64,000 nt of DNA from JAEUKA01 sp035328405 (GTDB taxonomy: Bacteria; Myxococcota_A; Polyangia; Palsa-1104; JAEUJZ01). Position 1 is the first letter of the stretch, and each line of letters opens with the position of its first letter. The notes under the pieces were generated by a model. That model worked only from the letters and a program-made list of their open reading frames with translations, was not told where the DNA came from and ran no database searches. The translations under genes and the position numbers were made by a program. Positions 1-8,020 of the stretch are shown here, piece after piece. The DNA lies in contig DAOLIT010000003.1 of assembly GCA_035328405.1 (NCBI GenBank), forward strand, positions 1 to 64,000, read 5' to 3'.

Positions 1-220
1 GTACCCTGATCGTACGTGCGAGGTACCCCGATCCTACGTGCGAGGTACCCCGATCGTACGTGCGAGGTACCCTGATCGTCCTAGAACAAGACCCTGATCG
101 TCCTAGGGCAAGACCCTGATCGTCCTAGGGCAAGACCCTGATCGTCCTAGGGCAAGACCCTGATCGTCCTTTGGGAAGACAACGATCGTCTTGGGGGAAG
201 ACGACCGTTGTCTTGAAAAG
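1..220. repeat. 22-bp tandem repeat array, about 10 units
   Basis: Ten head-to-tail units start at 1, 23, 45, 67, 91, 113, 135, 157, 179 and 201. All are 22 bp except the fourth (24 bp) and the degenerate last. Units 1-3 share a CGTACGTGCGAG ending, units 5-7 are identical and end CGTCCTAGGGCAAG, and units 8-10 decay toward the 3' end of the neighbouring permease gene. Nearly every unit carries GATCGT. There are no spacers, so this is not CRISPR. The array runs off the left edge, so its full length is unknown. Confidence 0.93.
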
Positions 221-223
221 GGG

Positions 224-1075
224 TTAGGCGGAGCGTTTGCGTTTGGGGTCTACGTAGTCGCGCAGGCCGTCTCCAAGGAGGTTGCAGCCAAGGACGAGCA
301 GCGCGATGGACAGACCGGGGGCGAGCAACAGGTGTTGGGCTCTCCAAAAGGAACTCGTGCCTTGGGAAAGCAGCGCACCCCAGGTATAGGGGACCTGTGG
401 CCCAAGACCCAGAAAACTCAGGCTGGCTTCCACCAGCACGACCCCCGCCAAGCCAAACGTCGCTTGCACAATGATGGGGGACAAAATGTTCGGAAGGATG
501 TGCCGCCACATGATGCGAAGGGGACTGCATCCGAGCGCCTGCGCCGCCAGCACAAACTCCTGTTCGCGCACCCGCAACACCTGGCCCCGCGCGACCCGCG
601 CATACCCGACCCACCCGTTCACCGCGAGCGCAAAAATCAGCACCCCGACCCCCGCCTTGGGTGTCACCGCCACAATCGCGATGTTGAGCAAGATGCCCGG
701 AAACGCCAGCAGCACATCAATCACGCGCATGACCAGCTCATCCCACAGGCCCCCCAGATACCCCGCCGACACCCCCAACAGCAGACCCAAAAACAGGCAC
801 AAGCTGACGACCGACACGCACAAACCCAAAAGCAGACGCGCCCCATGGCAAAGCTCGGTCAGCACATCGCAGCCGTTTTCGTCCGTGCCCAAAAGATGCG
901 CGCGGCTTGGCCCCTCTAGCAGATGATCCAGGTTCTGCGCAGTCGGCGATCCCCCCAAAAGCCACGGCCCCACAAGCCCCATCAGCACAAACACAAGCAA
1001 AAGCCCCGCCCCCACATACGCCGCCCCCCCAAGCGCCGGCAGCGTCCACCGGGTTTTGTCCCCTGGGCCCGTCAT
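224..1075 (-). CDS. dppC: ABC transporter permease, DppC/OppC type
   Basis: 283-residue inner-membrane permease of a peptide/nickel-type ABC importer. The N-terminal membrane helix is followed by the family's HLLGTDENGCDVL segment, and the binding-protein-dependent transport domain carries the EAA loop (residues around AAQALGCSPLRIMWRHILPN) that contacts the ATPase. The ATG start overlaps the stop of the upstream dppB by 4 bp (ATGA), so the two are translationally coupled. The frame stays open much further upstream, but that part is only the dppB shadow. No ATPase or binding-protein gene is visible; they may lie beyond the left edge or elsewhere. The substrate (peptide, nickel or opine) cannot be told from the permease. 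Confidence 0.93.
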   Translation of the reverse strand: MTGPGDKTRWTLPALGGAAYVGAGLLLVFVLMGLVGPWLLGGSPTAQNLDHLLEGPSRAHLLGTDENGCDVLTELCHGARLLLGLCVSVVSLCLFLGLLLGVSAGYLGGLWDELVMRVIDVLLAFPGILLNIAIVAVTPKAGVGVLIFALAVNGWVGYARVARGQVLRVREQEFVLAAQALGCSPLRIMWRHILPNILSPIIVQATFGLAGVVLVEASLSFLGLGPQVPYTWGALLSQGTSSFWRAQHLLLAPGLSIALLVLGCNLLGDGLRDYVDPKRKRSA

Positions 1076-2109
1076 GCGCGAATCCTTGGATCGACCGCCG
1101 CGTACAGCACATCCACCAGCAGGTTCAGCCCCACATACATCACCGCCACCACCAGCGTCACGCCCTGCACCACGCGGTAGTCCCGCTGCGAAATCGCATC
1201 GAGCAGCGTGGTCCCAAGACCGGGCAGGCCAAAGACCTTTTCCGTCACGACGGCACCCGCCAAAAGCGCGCCGAACTGCATCCCCGCCACCGTAATGACC
1301 GGCAAGAGCGCATTCCGCATCGCGTGTTTGAGCACCACCTTCCACGCCGGCAAGCCTTTGGCCCTGGCCGTTCGCACATAGTCCTCGTGCAGCGTGTCGA
1401 GCAAAGACGATCGCGTCATCCGCGCCAGCATCGCCAAAAGGTGCGTGCCCAGCATCACCGACGGCAGAAAAAGACTCGCCAGCGTCCCCACTTCCTCCCC
1501 CGGCCCTGGCATCCATTGCAACAGGGCGTGAAACACATAAAGGAGCATCGGCCCCAGCCACATGGACGGCAAGCTGATGCCGAGCAGCGCGACCACCGTC
1601 AGCGCCGCATCCCACTTCGTCCGTGCCTTGAGCGCGGCGAAAATCCCCAGCGGCAGCGCCAAAGAAAGCGCCAACGTCATCGAACACATCGCAAGCTTCA
1701 CCGTGTGCGGCAGCGCCTGGGCAAGCCGCTGCATCACGGTGGTCTTCCGGTCGGGGCAGCTATACCCCAGCGTTCCGTCCCCGATGCTCTTCAGAAACCG
1801 CCCAAACTGGACCGGCAGGGTTTGGTCCAGATCCATGCAGCGCCGCAGCTCGATTTTGTCCTGGGGCCGAGCGTCTTCCCCCAGCAGGTTTTCCACCGGG
1901 TCGCCGGGGATGAGGTGCAGCATCGAAAAGGTCAGCACCGCAACGCCCAGCACGGACAGGAGGCTCGAAAACACGCGCTTCAGAAGATACGTCCGCAGAC
2001 GCCAGGTGGTTTGAAACAGCGCCTCGACCAGCCGCACGATCCACGAACCCCCTTCCGACACGACCCGCACCACCCTGTTTGTCGTGTTTTGCTGGGGGGT
2101 CCGGTTCAT
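1072..2109 (-). CDS. dppB: ABC transporter permease, DppB/OppB type
   Basis: 345-residue permease partner of the DppC-type protein. After a roughly 40-residue cytoplasmic N-terminus comes a first membrane helix and the family hallmark HLIPGDPVENLLGED. The C-terminal half contains the transport domain with an EAA loop near RTARAKGLPAWKVVLKHA. The length is slightly above the usual 305-335 because of the N-terminal extension, so a later start is possible. It is the first permease of a two-gene unit and ends in a 4-bp overlap with dppC. A lipoprotein gene lies 72 bp upstream on the same strand and may be co-transcribed. Confidence 0.93.
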   Translation of the reverse strand: MNRTPQQNTTNRVVRVVSEGGSWIVRLVEALFQTTWRLRTYLLKRVFSSLLSVLGVAVLTFSMLHLIPGDPVENLLGEDARPQDKIELRRCMDLDQTLPVQFGRFLKSIGDGTLGYSCPDRKTTVMQRLAQALPHTVKLAMCSMTLALSLALPLGIFAALKARTKWDAALTVVALLGISLPSMWLGPMLLYVFHALLQWMPGPGEEVGTLASLFLPSVMLGTHLLAMLARMTRSSLLDTLHEDYVRTARAKGLPAWKVVLKHAMRNALLPVITVAGMQFGALLAGAVVTEKVFGLPGLGTTLLDAISQRDYRVVQGVTLVVAVMYVGLNLLVDVLYAAVDPRIRA

Positions 2110-2181
2110 GGGCTGCCTTCTTGGTGCTGTGCGGGGGTTTTGTGGGGTCTTCAGTTTGCGTGGGCGATCCGGCCTCTGGGG

Positions 2182-2751
2182 CTACTTGGGGGGCGTACAG
2201 AAATGGTGCGTCGGGTTTTGGATGTTTCCGTCCGTGTCCTTGTAAAGCACCGACAGGGCCCCGGAGCCCCCCGTCACCGAACAGACATATCCGCTGCGGC
2301 AATCGTCGTTTGTATCGCACGGTTTCATGCAGTACCGCCGTTCGCTGGCCTCGCTGGCGCAGAAACCTTTTTGGCAATCGGGCTCATCGCACACGCAGCG
2401 TTCTCCCATGTTGCAGCAACCGGGCTGGCCGGGTTTGCAGCAGCCTGCGCCTTGGCAGTCTGGGCGCACCACCAGGCCCGCGTTGCAGGCGGGTCGGCCT
2501 TTTTGCATCGAAAAGAAACGCACGCAGGCCGATGAATCCGGGCACGACGTTTGGTCGCAGCCCTCGACCGTGCAATACCCGCCCGGAGACGCCACATCGC
2601 AAAACCGGTCCCCAAGCGGGCTGCATTCCACGTTGTTCGCACACGCATCGCCAATCGTGCGGGAACAACCCAAGACCCCGCCGCAAAACAGGGACAGAAG
2701 ACAGAATGCAAGCGCCGTGCGCCGACGTGGAGAAAGAGGATTGCTACCCAT
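2182..2751 (-). CDS. Cys-rich secreted lipoprotein, unknown function
   Basis: 189 residues. A basic N-terminus (SPRRRTALAF) and hydrophobic core lead to a lipobox VLGC at about residue 29, so it should be lipidated and exported. The mature protein has more than 20 cysteines in short CxxxxxC groups separated by Gly/Asp/Pro loops, a style common among myxobacterial surface lipoproteins. No enzymatic motif is visible. It is upstream of dppB on the same strand, but the relation to transport is unproven. Confidence 0.85.
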   Translation of the reverse strand: MGSNPLSPRRRTALAFCLLSLFCGGVLGCSRTIGDACANNVECSPLGDRFCDVASPGGYCTVEGCDQTSCPDSSACVRFFSMQKGRPACNAGLVVRPDCQGAGCCKPGQPGCCNMGERCVCDEPDCQKGFCASEASERRYCMKPCDTNDDCRSGYVCSVTGGSGALSVLYKDTDGNIQNPTHHFCTPPK

Positions 2752-2872
2752 GGGCGACGGAGCCTATCACCACCTTGCCGAACATCGCAATCTCTTCCTC
2801 TTGTTTGGGGCATTTGCGCGATATCATCCTCATCGTCAGACACAGACCTTGTGGAAAGGGGGACCTTCCCAA

Positions 2873-4123
2873 ATGGGGGATTGCAGAGTTCAGTTGGTCG
2901 CGTCGGCCAAAACCGACGTGGGCCGAGTCCGAAAAAACAACGAAGATGCGTTCGTGTGCGAGCCGAGCCTGGGCCTGTTCGCTGTGGCCGATGGCATGGG
3001 TGGCCACGCCGCCGGGGAAGTCGCCGCGCAACGGGCCGTGGACGAGCTGCGCGCCGCCGTGACCCAGCACAGCGCGCTTTTGTCCGAAACGGCCTCGCCG
3101 GAGCACAGGCGGCGGGTGCTTCAGTTTCTGAAGCAAACCGTCGTTTCGACCAGCGCCAAGATCCACGAACAGGCCCAAGGGGACGCGGCCCTGCGCGGCA
3201 TGGGCTGCACGCTGTCGGTCGCCCTCGTGAGCGGTCGCGGTTTGTTTCTGGCGCATGTCGGGGACAGCCGCATCTACGGTTTCTTGGGCGGCGTGCTGTA
3301 TCCACTCACCGAAGACCACACGTTCGAGCAGACGCTCCGCCAAAGCGGCTTGCTCAACGAACAGGACATCCAGGCGCATCCGGGCAAAAACCGGCTGATG
3401 CGGGCCATCGGCGTCTATCCCAGCGTCGAGGTGGACACCGCCTATTTCGATCTGGCCGCCGGGGATGTGTTCTTGCTTTGCTCGGACGGGGTCCACGGGC
3501 TCGTCGGGCAACACGCGATAGAAGACGCGCTGCGCAAGCAGACTGAGTTTGCGGTCAATAGCCTCATCTCGGACGCCCTGGCGGCGGGCGGGCGCGACAA
3601 CGCCACGGCGATCGTCTTGCGCGTCGGCGATTGCGGCGTTCCCCAGCCCATCCGCGTCGGTTCCGCCGAAATCCGCGAGGCGATGATGCAGGCGGACCTG
3701 TTTGCGAAGTTTTCCTACAACGAACTTCTGCGCGTCCAGCAAATCGCCATCGGCCAGGTCGTCACCCCCGGCCAAGCGGTCTTTTCCGCCGGCGAGCTCG
3801 TCGAGGAGCTGTTCCTGGTGCTGGACGGAATGCTGTCGGTCTACGACGGAGACAAGCGCGTGGGTTGGATTGGGCCGGGCGATCCGTTCGGGGCGCTGTC
3901 GTTTGTGCCCTCCCCAAGCGCAACCCACGTCCGGGCGGATGTCGCGACGCGGATGTTGATCTTTCCCGTGGCTGAACTTGTGGAACTCATGGGGGCCGAT
4001 CCGCAGCTCGGTCTGAAACTGTCGCAAAACGCGCTGTCCAGACTGTGGAAGCGCCTGGGCCAGCTTGTGGAAAAAAACCGCCGACTCTCCCAAGAACTCG
4101 AAACCAAAAACTCCACCACGTAA
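2873..4123 (+). CDS. PP2C-family Ser/Thr phosphatase with C-terminal cyclic-nucleotide-binding domain
   Basis: 416 residues, predicted cytoplasmic. The first ~245 residues are a PP2C (PPM) phosphatase with all metal-binding motifs: VRKNNEDAF near 20, VADGMGGHAAGE near 40, HVGDSRIYG, LLCSDGVHGLV and GGRDNAT. Residues ~270-400 resemble a cNMP-binding/CRP-type beta barrel (VVTPGQAVFSAGE, then VLDGMLSVYDG and GPGDPFGALSF), so a small molecule may control the phosphatase. The ATG at 2873 was chosen because it directly precedes the domain and has a GGAAAGGGGGA stretch about 10 nt upstream; the frame is open further upstream but looks noncoding. A pseudokinase gene follows 131 bp downstream on the same strand, suggesting one phospho-signalling module. 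Confidence 0.93.
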   Translation: MGDCRVQLVASAKTDVGRVRKNNEDAFVCEPSLGLFAVADGMGGHAAGEVAAQRAVDELRAAVTQHSALLSETASPEHRRRVLQFLKQTVVSTSAKIHEQAQGDAALRGMGCTLSVALVSGRGLFLAHVGDSRIYGFLGGVLYPLTEDHTFEQTLRQSGLLNEQDIQAHPGKNRLMRAIGVYPSVEVDTAYFDLAAGDVFLLCSDGVHGLVGQHAIEDALRKQTEFAVNSLISDALAAGGRDNATAIVLRVGDCGVPQPIRVGSAEIREAMMQADLFAKFSYNELLRVQQIAIGQVVTPGQAVFSAGELVEELFLVLDGMLSVYDGDKRVGWIGPGDPFGALSFVPSPSATHVRADVATRMLIFPVAELVELMGADPQLGLKLSQNALSRLWKRLGQLVEKNRRLSQELETKNSTT

Positions 4124-4171
4124 CCGACCCGCCCCTGCGCAAACAGCCCCGTCCCCACCGCAACCCGTCCT

Positions 4172-4186
4172 CGGCCCAAAGGGCCG
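4172..4186. other. Short perfect hairpin between phosphatase and pseudokinase genes
   Basis: CGGCCC-AAA-GGGCCG, a 6-bp stem with a 3-nt loop, lies 48 bp after the phosphatase stop. There is no T tract after it, so it is a weak terminator candidate at best; an mRNA processing or attenuation role is equally possible. Confidence 0.35.
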
Positions 4187-4254
4187 GGGGCGGCGCGCGG
4201 GGCTGCAAAGAAGCGTTGTTTGTTTCTGGATGCTCCTGTAACTTGCATTACAAA

Positions 4255-5628
4255 ATGAGCAGAGAATTGCCGACTGGCGCGACGGTGGGACAGTGTTCAA
4301 TTGTGCGGCTCCGGCAGCGAACAGGCCTTTCGGAACTGTACGAGGCGCTCGGACCCGAGGGCAGCCGAGTCCGGTTGAGCCTGTTTTCGACGGACCCGGA
4401 CGGGGCAGCGTGGAAGCGTTTTGTGGCCGAGACGGAACAAACGCGGGAACTTCGGCACCCGGCGCTCGCGGTCGTGGTCGAAACAGCCGTCAGCACAGAC
4501 GGTCGCCCCTACCAAGCGGTGGTCGTCGAGCCGGGCGAGGACCTGTCGCAACGGCTCTTGCGCGGGGCGCTTTTGTTTCCCGAAGCCATGTCGTGCGCCA
4601 TACAAATCGGGGCGGGCTTGTCGGCGCTGCACGCGCTGGATTTGACGCACCGGGGGCTGTGCCCAGAACGGGTACACCTGTTTGAACAAGATGGAGTGGC
4701 GCGGGTGCGTCTGCTCGATGTCGGCGTGGCGCGGTTGTTTGAGGAATTTGCGCCGAACGGCTGCATCGGACAGCCGGAATACCAAGCGCCGGAACAGCTC
4801 GGGGGCCTTTCGCTGGACATAGGGCCTGCGGCGGATGAATACACACTTGCGCTGCTCTTGTATCAGGCGCTCACGAGCAGCCGACCGTTCAAGGCAGACA
4901 CGACCGCAGCCACAGTGCTGCAAGTGATGCGCGGTTCGGCAGAGCCTTTGCGAGCACTGCGGCCCGACGTGCCCAAAGCCGCCGAGCACGCGATCATGCG
5001 GGCGATCCTGAAAGACCGCACGGCTCGCTTTCCGTCCGTGGCCGACTTCTTGGCGGCGCTGCGGGAGGGCGCACCATTGCCCGAGGAACTCAAGCCGCTG
5101 TTTGCAGACTGGATGCAGGACAGCGCGGCGGCCCAGGAAGCCACGGCGCGGGCACTGGGAAAGGCGGATTCCAAACCCTCGTTGCAATTTGTCGCGACGG
5201 GAATGCGCGACTCGGATGCGGGCGTGCCCGAGATCGTCGAAGACCAGGCGACGGTGCCGCATCCCATGGACGCAATGCTGGGCTTTGCGCTGCCGATTGA
5301 GGAAGTCCCGCTCGACAAGGCGGCGGCAGGTTCGGACGCCGAATCGACCGGCCCGCAAACTCCCGTCAGCCCGACCGACCCCTCGGGGAACCTCGCGAAG
5401 GCATCGGGGCCACAAGCGGAGGCATCGGGGCCCAACAGCAACCAACCCGAAACGCCCGAGGCAAAACCCCAGACGGCGCTCGCCACAGCGACGCCTGCCG
5501 CCATCGCACAGCCAGAACCCGTGGGTGCCGCCAAAACCAGGGCACTCCCCAGCCACAACATGGTGATGCTGTTTTGGGGCATCGTGCTCGGGGTGATTTT
5601 GCGGCAACTCGTCGCGTGGATGTTCTGA
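4255..5628 (+). CDS. Membrane-anchored Ser/Thr pseudokinase
   Basis: 457 residues. Residues ~1-265 follow the protein-kinase fold, with a helix-C-like EQTRELRHPAL, a catalytic-loop equivalent HRGLCPERV, LLDVGVA at the DFG position, YQAPEQ at the APE position and ADEYTLALLLYQALTSSRPF in subdomains IX-X. The β3 lysine position reads VRLSLF and the HRD aspartate is Gly, so two catalytic residues are missing and phosphotransfer is unlikely. A Pro/Ala-rich linker of ~150 residues leads to a single C-terminal membrane helix (MLFWGIVLGVILRQLVAWMF). The ATG at 4255 starts just before the domain. Its place beside the PP2C gene suggests a scaffold or sensor. Confidence 0.88.
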   Translation: MSRELPTGATVGQCSIVRLRQRTGLSELYEALGPEGSRVRLSLFSTDPDGAAWKRFVAETEQTRELRHPALAVVVETAVSTDGRPYQAVVVEPGEDLSQRLLRGALLFPEAMSCAIQIGAGLSALHALDLTHRGLCPERVHLFEQDGVARVRLLDVGVARLFEEFAPNGCIGQPEYQAPEQLGGLSLDIGPAADEYTLALLLYQALTSSRPFKADTTAATVLQVMRGSAEPLRALRPDVPKAAEHAIMRAILKDRTARFPSVADFLAALREGAPLPEELKPLFADWMQDSAAAQEATARALGKADSKPSLQFVATGMRDSDAGVPEIVEDQATVPHPMDAMLGFALPIEEVPLDKAAAGSDAESTGPQTPVSPTDPSGNLAKASGPQAEASGPNSNQPETPEAKPQTALATATPAAIAQPEPVGAAKTRALPSHNMVMLFWGIVLGVILRQLVAWMF

Positions 5629-5667
5629 CGGCGAGCCCCCAAGCGGACACGGTCTTGTCCTTCCTCA

Positions 5668-6612
5668 TCACAGCGGTCGGCGCGCAGACAGACACGCAGC
5701 GCGAACGGTCAACACAAAGGGCCGACGGAGCGCAGGGGACCTCGGGCTTTTGCCCGCAGACACCGGGGCACAGTGCGCTTCGATCTTGCCTCGAAGCGAC
5801 AAAAGCACCTCCTGCATCGCCGTCGGGTCGTGTGCAAACAGCGACCTCCAGGCGAAAAGCGGCCCATATTCGATGACCGGCGCGTAGTACAAGTCCGCTG
5901 CTCCGCCGAACAACAGGGAAAACGGCACCACCGTCAGCTCGACATCGGTCAGGCCCGCAGCGTCCGCCCAGGCCCGCACGGTTTCTTCACTGGGCCAACT
6001 TTGCACGTGCGCAGCCAGCAGCGGAAGCGAAGCCTCGCGCTCGTGCAGCTCGGCCTGAAAAAGGGAATAGATTTCGGCATACGTTCCCCGCAGCGGCAGC
6101 GTCGCCAGTACCTGCGATCCCGGCTTTGCCACCCGAGCCAATTCGCGCAGAAGCACCGGCGGCTCGGCGGTTTCCGCAAGCCCCAGGTTCGAGACCACCA
6201 AATCGAACGCGGCCTCATCAAACAAAAGGCGCGGTTCGCACGGATCAGTCCGAAGAAACAACCGCTTGCCGACAAGCGACCCGGCCTTGGTTCGGGTGAC
6301 ATGGACGAGCGTTTCGGAAGGATCGATCGCAATCAAACGCGCCGTCGGAAACCGGCTGAGCAAGTGCAGACTCAGGTTGCCGGTGTGGCACATGACCTGA
6401 AGCAGCGAGGTCTTCCCCGAAAGAGCCGCAATGTGCCGAGACAGAAGCGCAGCAAACGGTCGATTCCACACGGGCTCGATGTGCGTGTCATAGGTGTCCG
6501 CGAGCCGCGCGTCTTTGCGAAACGGATTCACATGCGGCGGCAACGGACGATGCGGCACAAACAGGCCGGAAGACGGCGCAGGATGTGCGGTGGAATCAGG
6601 TCCAAGCGTCAT
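5668..6612 (-). CDS. Class I SAM-dependent methyltransferase
   Basis: 314 residues, predicted cytoplasmic. Residues ~85-200 give the Rossmann methyltransferase pattern: motif I SLLQVMCHTGNLSLHLL (Gly-poor but in place), an acidic IAIDPSE after strand 2, then FDLVVSNLGLAE and the LLRELARVAKPG helix typical of methyltransferase domain 11 proteins. The C-terminal ~100 residues are family-specific. The start at 6612 was preferred to an upstream continuation because the upstream part is Arg-rich shadow sequence overlapping the divergent promoter. It is divergent from the response regulator and convergent with the pseudokinase. The methyl acceptor is unknown. Confidence 0.85.
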   Translation of the reverse strand: MTLGPDSTAHPAPSSGLFVPHRPLPPHVNPFRKDARLADTYDTHIEPVWNRPFAALLSRHIAALSGKTSLLQVMCHTGNLSLHLLSRFPTARLIAIDPSETLVHVTRTKAGSLVGKRLFLRTDPCEPRLLFDEAAFDLVVSNLGLAETAEPPVLLRELARVAKPGSQVLATLPLRGTYAEIYSLFQAELHEREASLPLLAAHVQSWPSEETVRAWADAAGLTDVELTVVPFSLLFGGAADLYYAPVIEYGPLFAWRSLFAHDPTAMQEVLLSLRGKIEAHCAPVSAGKSPRSPALRRPFVLTVRAACLSARRPL

Positions 6613-6653
6613 GCGCGGACTATATCGCGCCAAAAGGCCGCGAAAAGACCGTC

Positions 6654-6689
6654 TTGTGTGACTTCCAAGCAACCGACTATGCTGCCGTC
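6654..6689 (+). promoter_or_regulatory. Candidate sigma-70 promoter giving a leaderless response-regulator mRNA
   Basis: TTGTGT (6654-6659) and TATGCT (6678-6683) are separated by 18 bp. A start about 6-7 nt after the -10 box would coincide with the GTG initiation codon at 6690. No Shine-Dalgarno sequence precedes that codon, which is consistent with a leaderless transcript. This is read by eye only. Confidence 0.4.
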
Positions 6690-7415
6690 GTGCCCTCCGT
6701 ATTGATCGTTGAGGACGAGACCGCGATTGCCGAATCGCTTTTGTATGCGCTGCGTCGCGATGGTTTTCAGGTGACGCACGAAAAAACACTGCTCGGCGCG
6801 TGTGCGCGGCTTGGCGAGACGGACCTTATCGTGCTCGACCTCATGCTCCCGGATGGTTCGGGGTTTGACCTTTTGTCGAAGCTGCGCGGGATGGGCAAAG
6901 GCACGCCCGTCATTGTCCTGACCAGCCGAGATGAAGAGGCCGATCGCGTGGCCGGTCTCGAAGGCGGGGCCGACGATTACGTCGTCAAGCCGTTTTCGCC
7001 ACGCGAAGTCGTCGCGCGCATCCGGGCCGTTTTGCGCCGAACACAGGCGAACATGGCCAGCCCGACCACGCCCCCTTCGATTGCGCAGGGCGGAAAGACC
7101 ACGCGGTCGGTCCTTCATCTGGACCCCGAGACGCGCAGAGCCTTCTTTGCCGACAAACAACTGGATTTGACCCGGACGGAATTTGAACTGTTGTCAGTGC
7201 TTGTCAGCGCGCCGGAACGGGTGTTCACGCGGCAACAGCTGTTGGATCGGATGTTTGGGGAAAGCTACGCGGTGACGGATCGCTCGATCGACGCGCACGT
7301 CAAGGCGCTCAGGCGAAAACTGAACCAGGTGGGCGCGCCGCAAGACCTGCTCGAAACAGAGCGCGGAGTCGGCTACAGACTGCGCGACCTCCCGCTCCAG
7401 ATTTCAGGCAAATAG
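6690..7415 (+). CDS. OmpR/PhoB-family response regulator
   Basis: 241 residues. The receiver domain (1-120) has the acidic pair VEDE near residue 8, the phospho-acceptor Asp in DLIVLDLMLPDG, the Thr/Ser switch VLTSR and the conserved Lys in DDYVVKPFS. A linker of ~25 residues leads to a winged-helix output domain with TRTEFELLSVLV, the recognition helix region VTDRSIDAHVKALRRKL and the terminal wing ERGVGYRL. The GTG start directly precedes the first beta strand; no ATG fits. No histidine kinase is adjacent, so it is an orphan in this window. Confidence 0.93.
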   Translation: MPSVLIVEDETAIAESLLYALRRDGFQVTHEKTLLGACARLGETDLIVLDLMLPDGSGFDLLSKLRGMGKGTPVIVLTSRDEEADRVAGLEGGADDYVVKPFSPREVVARIRAVLRRTQANMASPTTPPSIAQGGKTTRSVLHLDPETRRAFFADKQLDLTRTEFELLSVLVSAPERVFTRQQLLDRMFGESYAVTDRSIDAHVKALRRKLNQVGAPQDLLETERGVGYRLRDLPLQISGK

Positions 7416-7474
7416 ACGACCGCCTCGTCACCCTCCAGCGGCCCCCCTGTGGACTTTCGGCTTCCGGTTTGGGG

Positions 7475-7672
7475 TTAGGCGTAAGGGAGGAGTTCTCGGA
7501 TGGCTTGTTCGTTGGACTTGTGAACGACTTTTGTTCCACGCAAGTGCCGTTTGCGTTTGCTGGACTCATGCGTGAGCAAGTGGCTCTTGTGGGCTTGTTT
7601 GTGCTTGAAATGCCCCGACGCCGTTCGTTTGAAGCGTTTTTTCGCGGCAGAGTGGGACTTGAGCTTGGGCAT
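7475..7672 (-). CDS. rpmI: 50S ribosomal protein L35
   Basis: 65 residues, the standard L35 length. It starts MPKLKSHSAAKKRFKRT and is Lys/Arg/His-rich throughout, with the family's KSHLLTHESSKRKRHLRG core. AAGGAG lies 8 nt before the ATG. In most bacteria rpmI sits between infC and rplT; here neither is present. The gene follows tRNA-Val by 86 nt on the same strand and is convergent with the response regulator. Confidence 0.97.
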   Translation of the reverse strand: MPKLKSHSAAKKRFKRTASGHFKHKQAHKSHLLTHESSKRKRHLRGTKVVHKSNEQAIRELLPYA

Positions 7673-7758
7673 GTTCGGACATCTCCTTCGAAACGAAGCA
7701 ATCAGCCCGGCACCGCACAAGCGAGGAGGTCGACCATGGAGCGGACCAATGCTTCGAG

Positions 7759-7830
<72 letters not shown>

Positions 7831-8020
7831 GTACCCCAGGCCAATCGACCGAGGCCCACGACTAATAGCGCCCACCTGCCTGTGCGTCAACTGTTTTTTG
7901 GGCAAAGAACCCTCATTCAAAAAGAAACCGACAAACCCGCAAGAAACTGCCCCTCCTTTGCTTAGGATCGGGTTTTGGGTGGGATCGCTCGGGTCCCCGT
8001 TTCACAAAGAGAGGTGTTCG

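Noticed and set aside
1..220. CRISPR array
   Set aside because: Units are directly adjacent with no spacers.
907..2535. 542-codon frame over the permease genes
   Set aside because: His/Arg/Pro-rich shadow of dppB and dppC.
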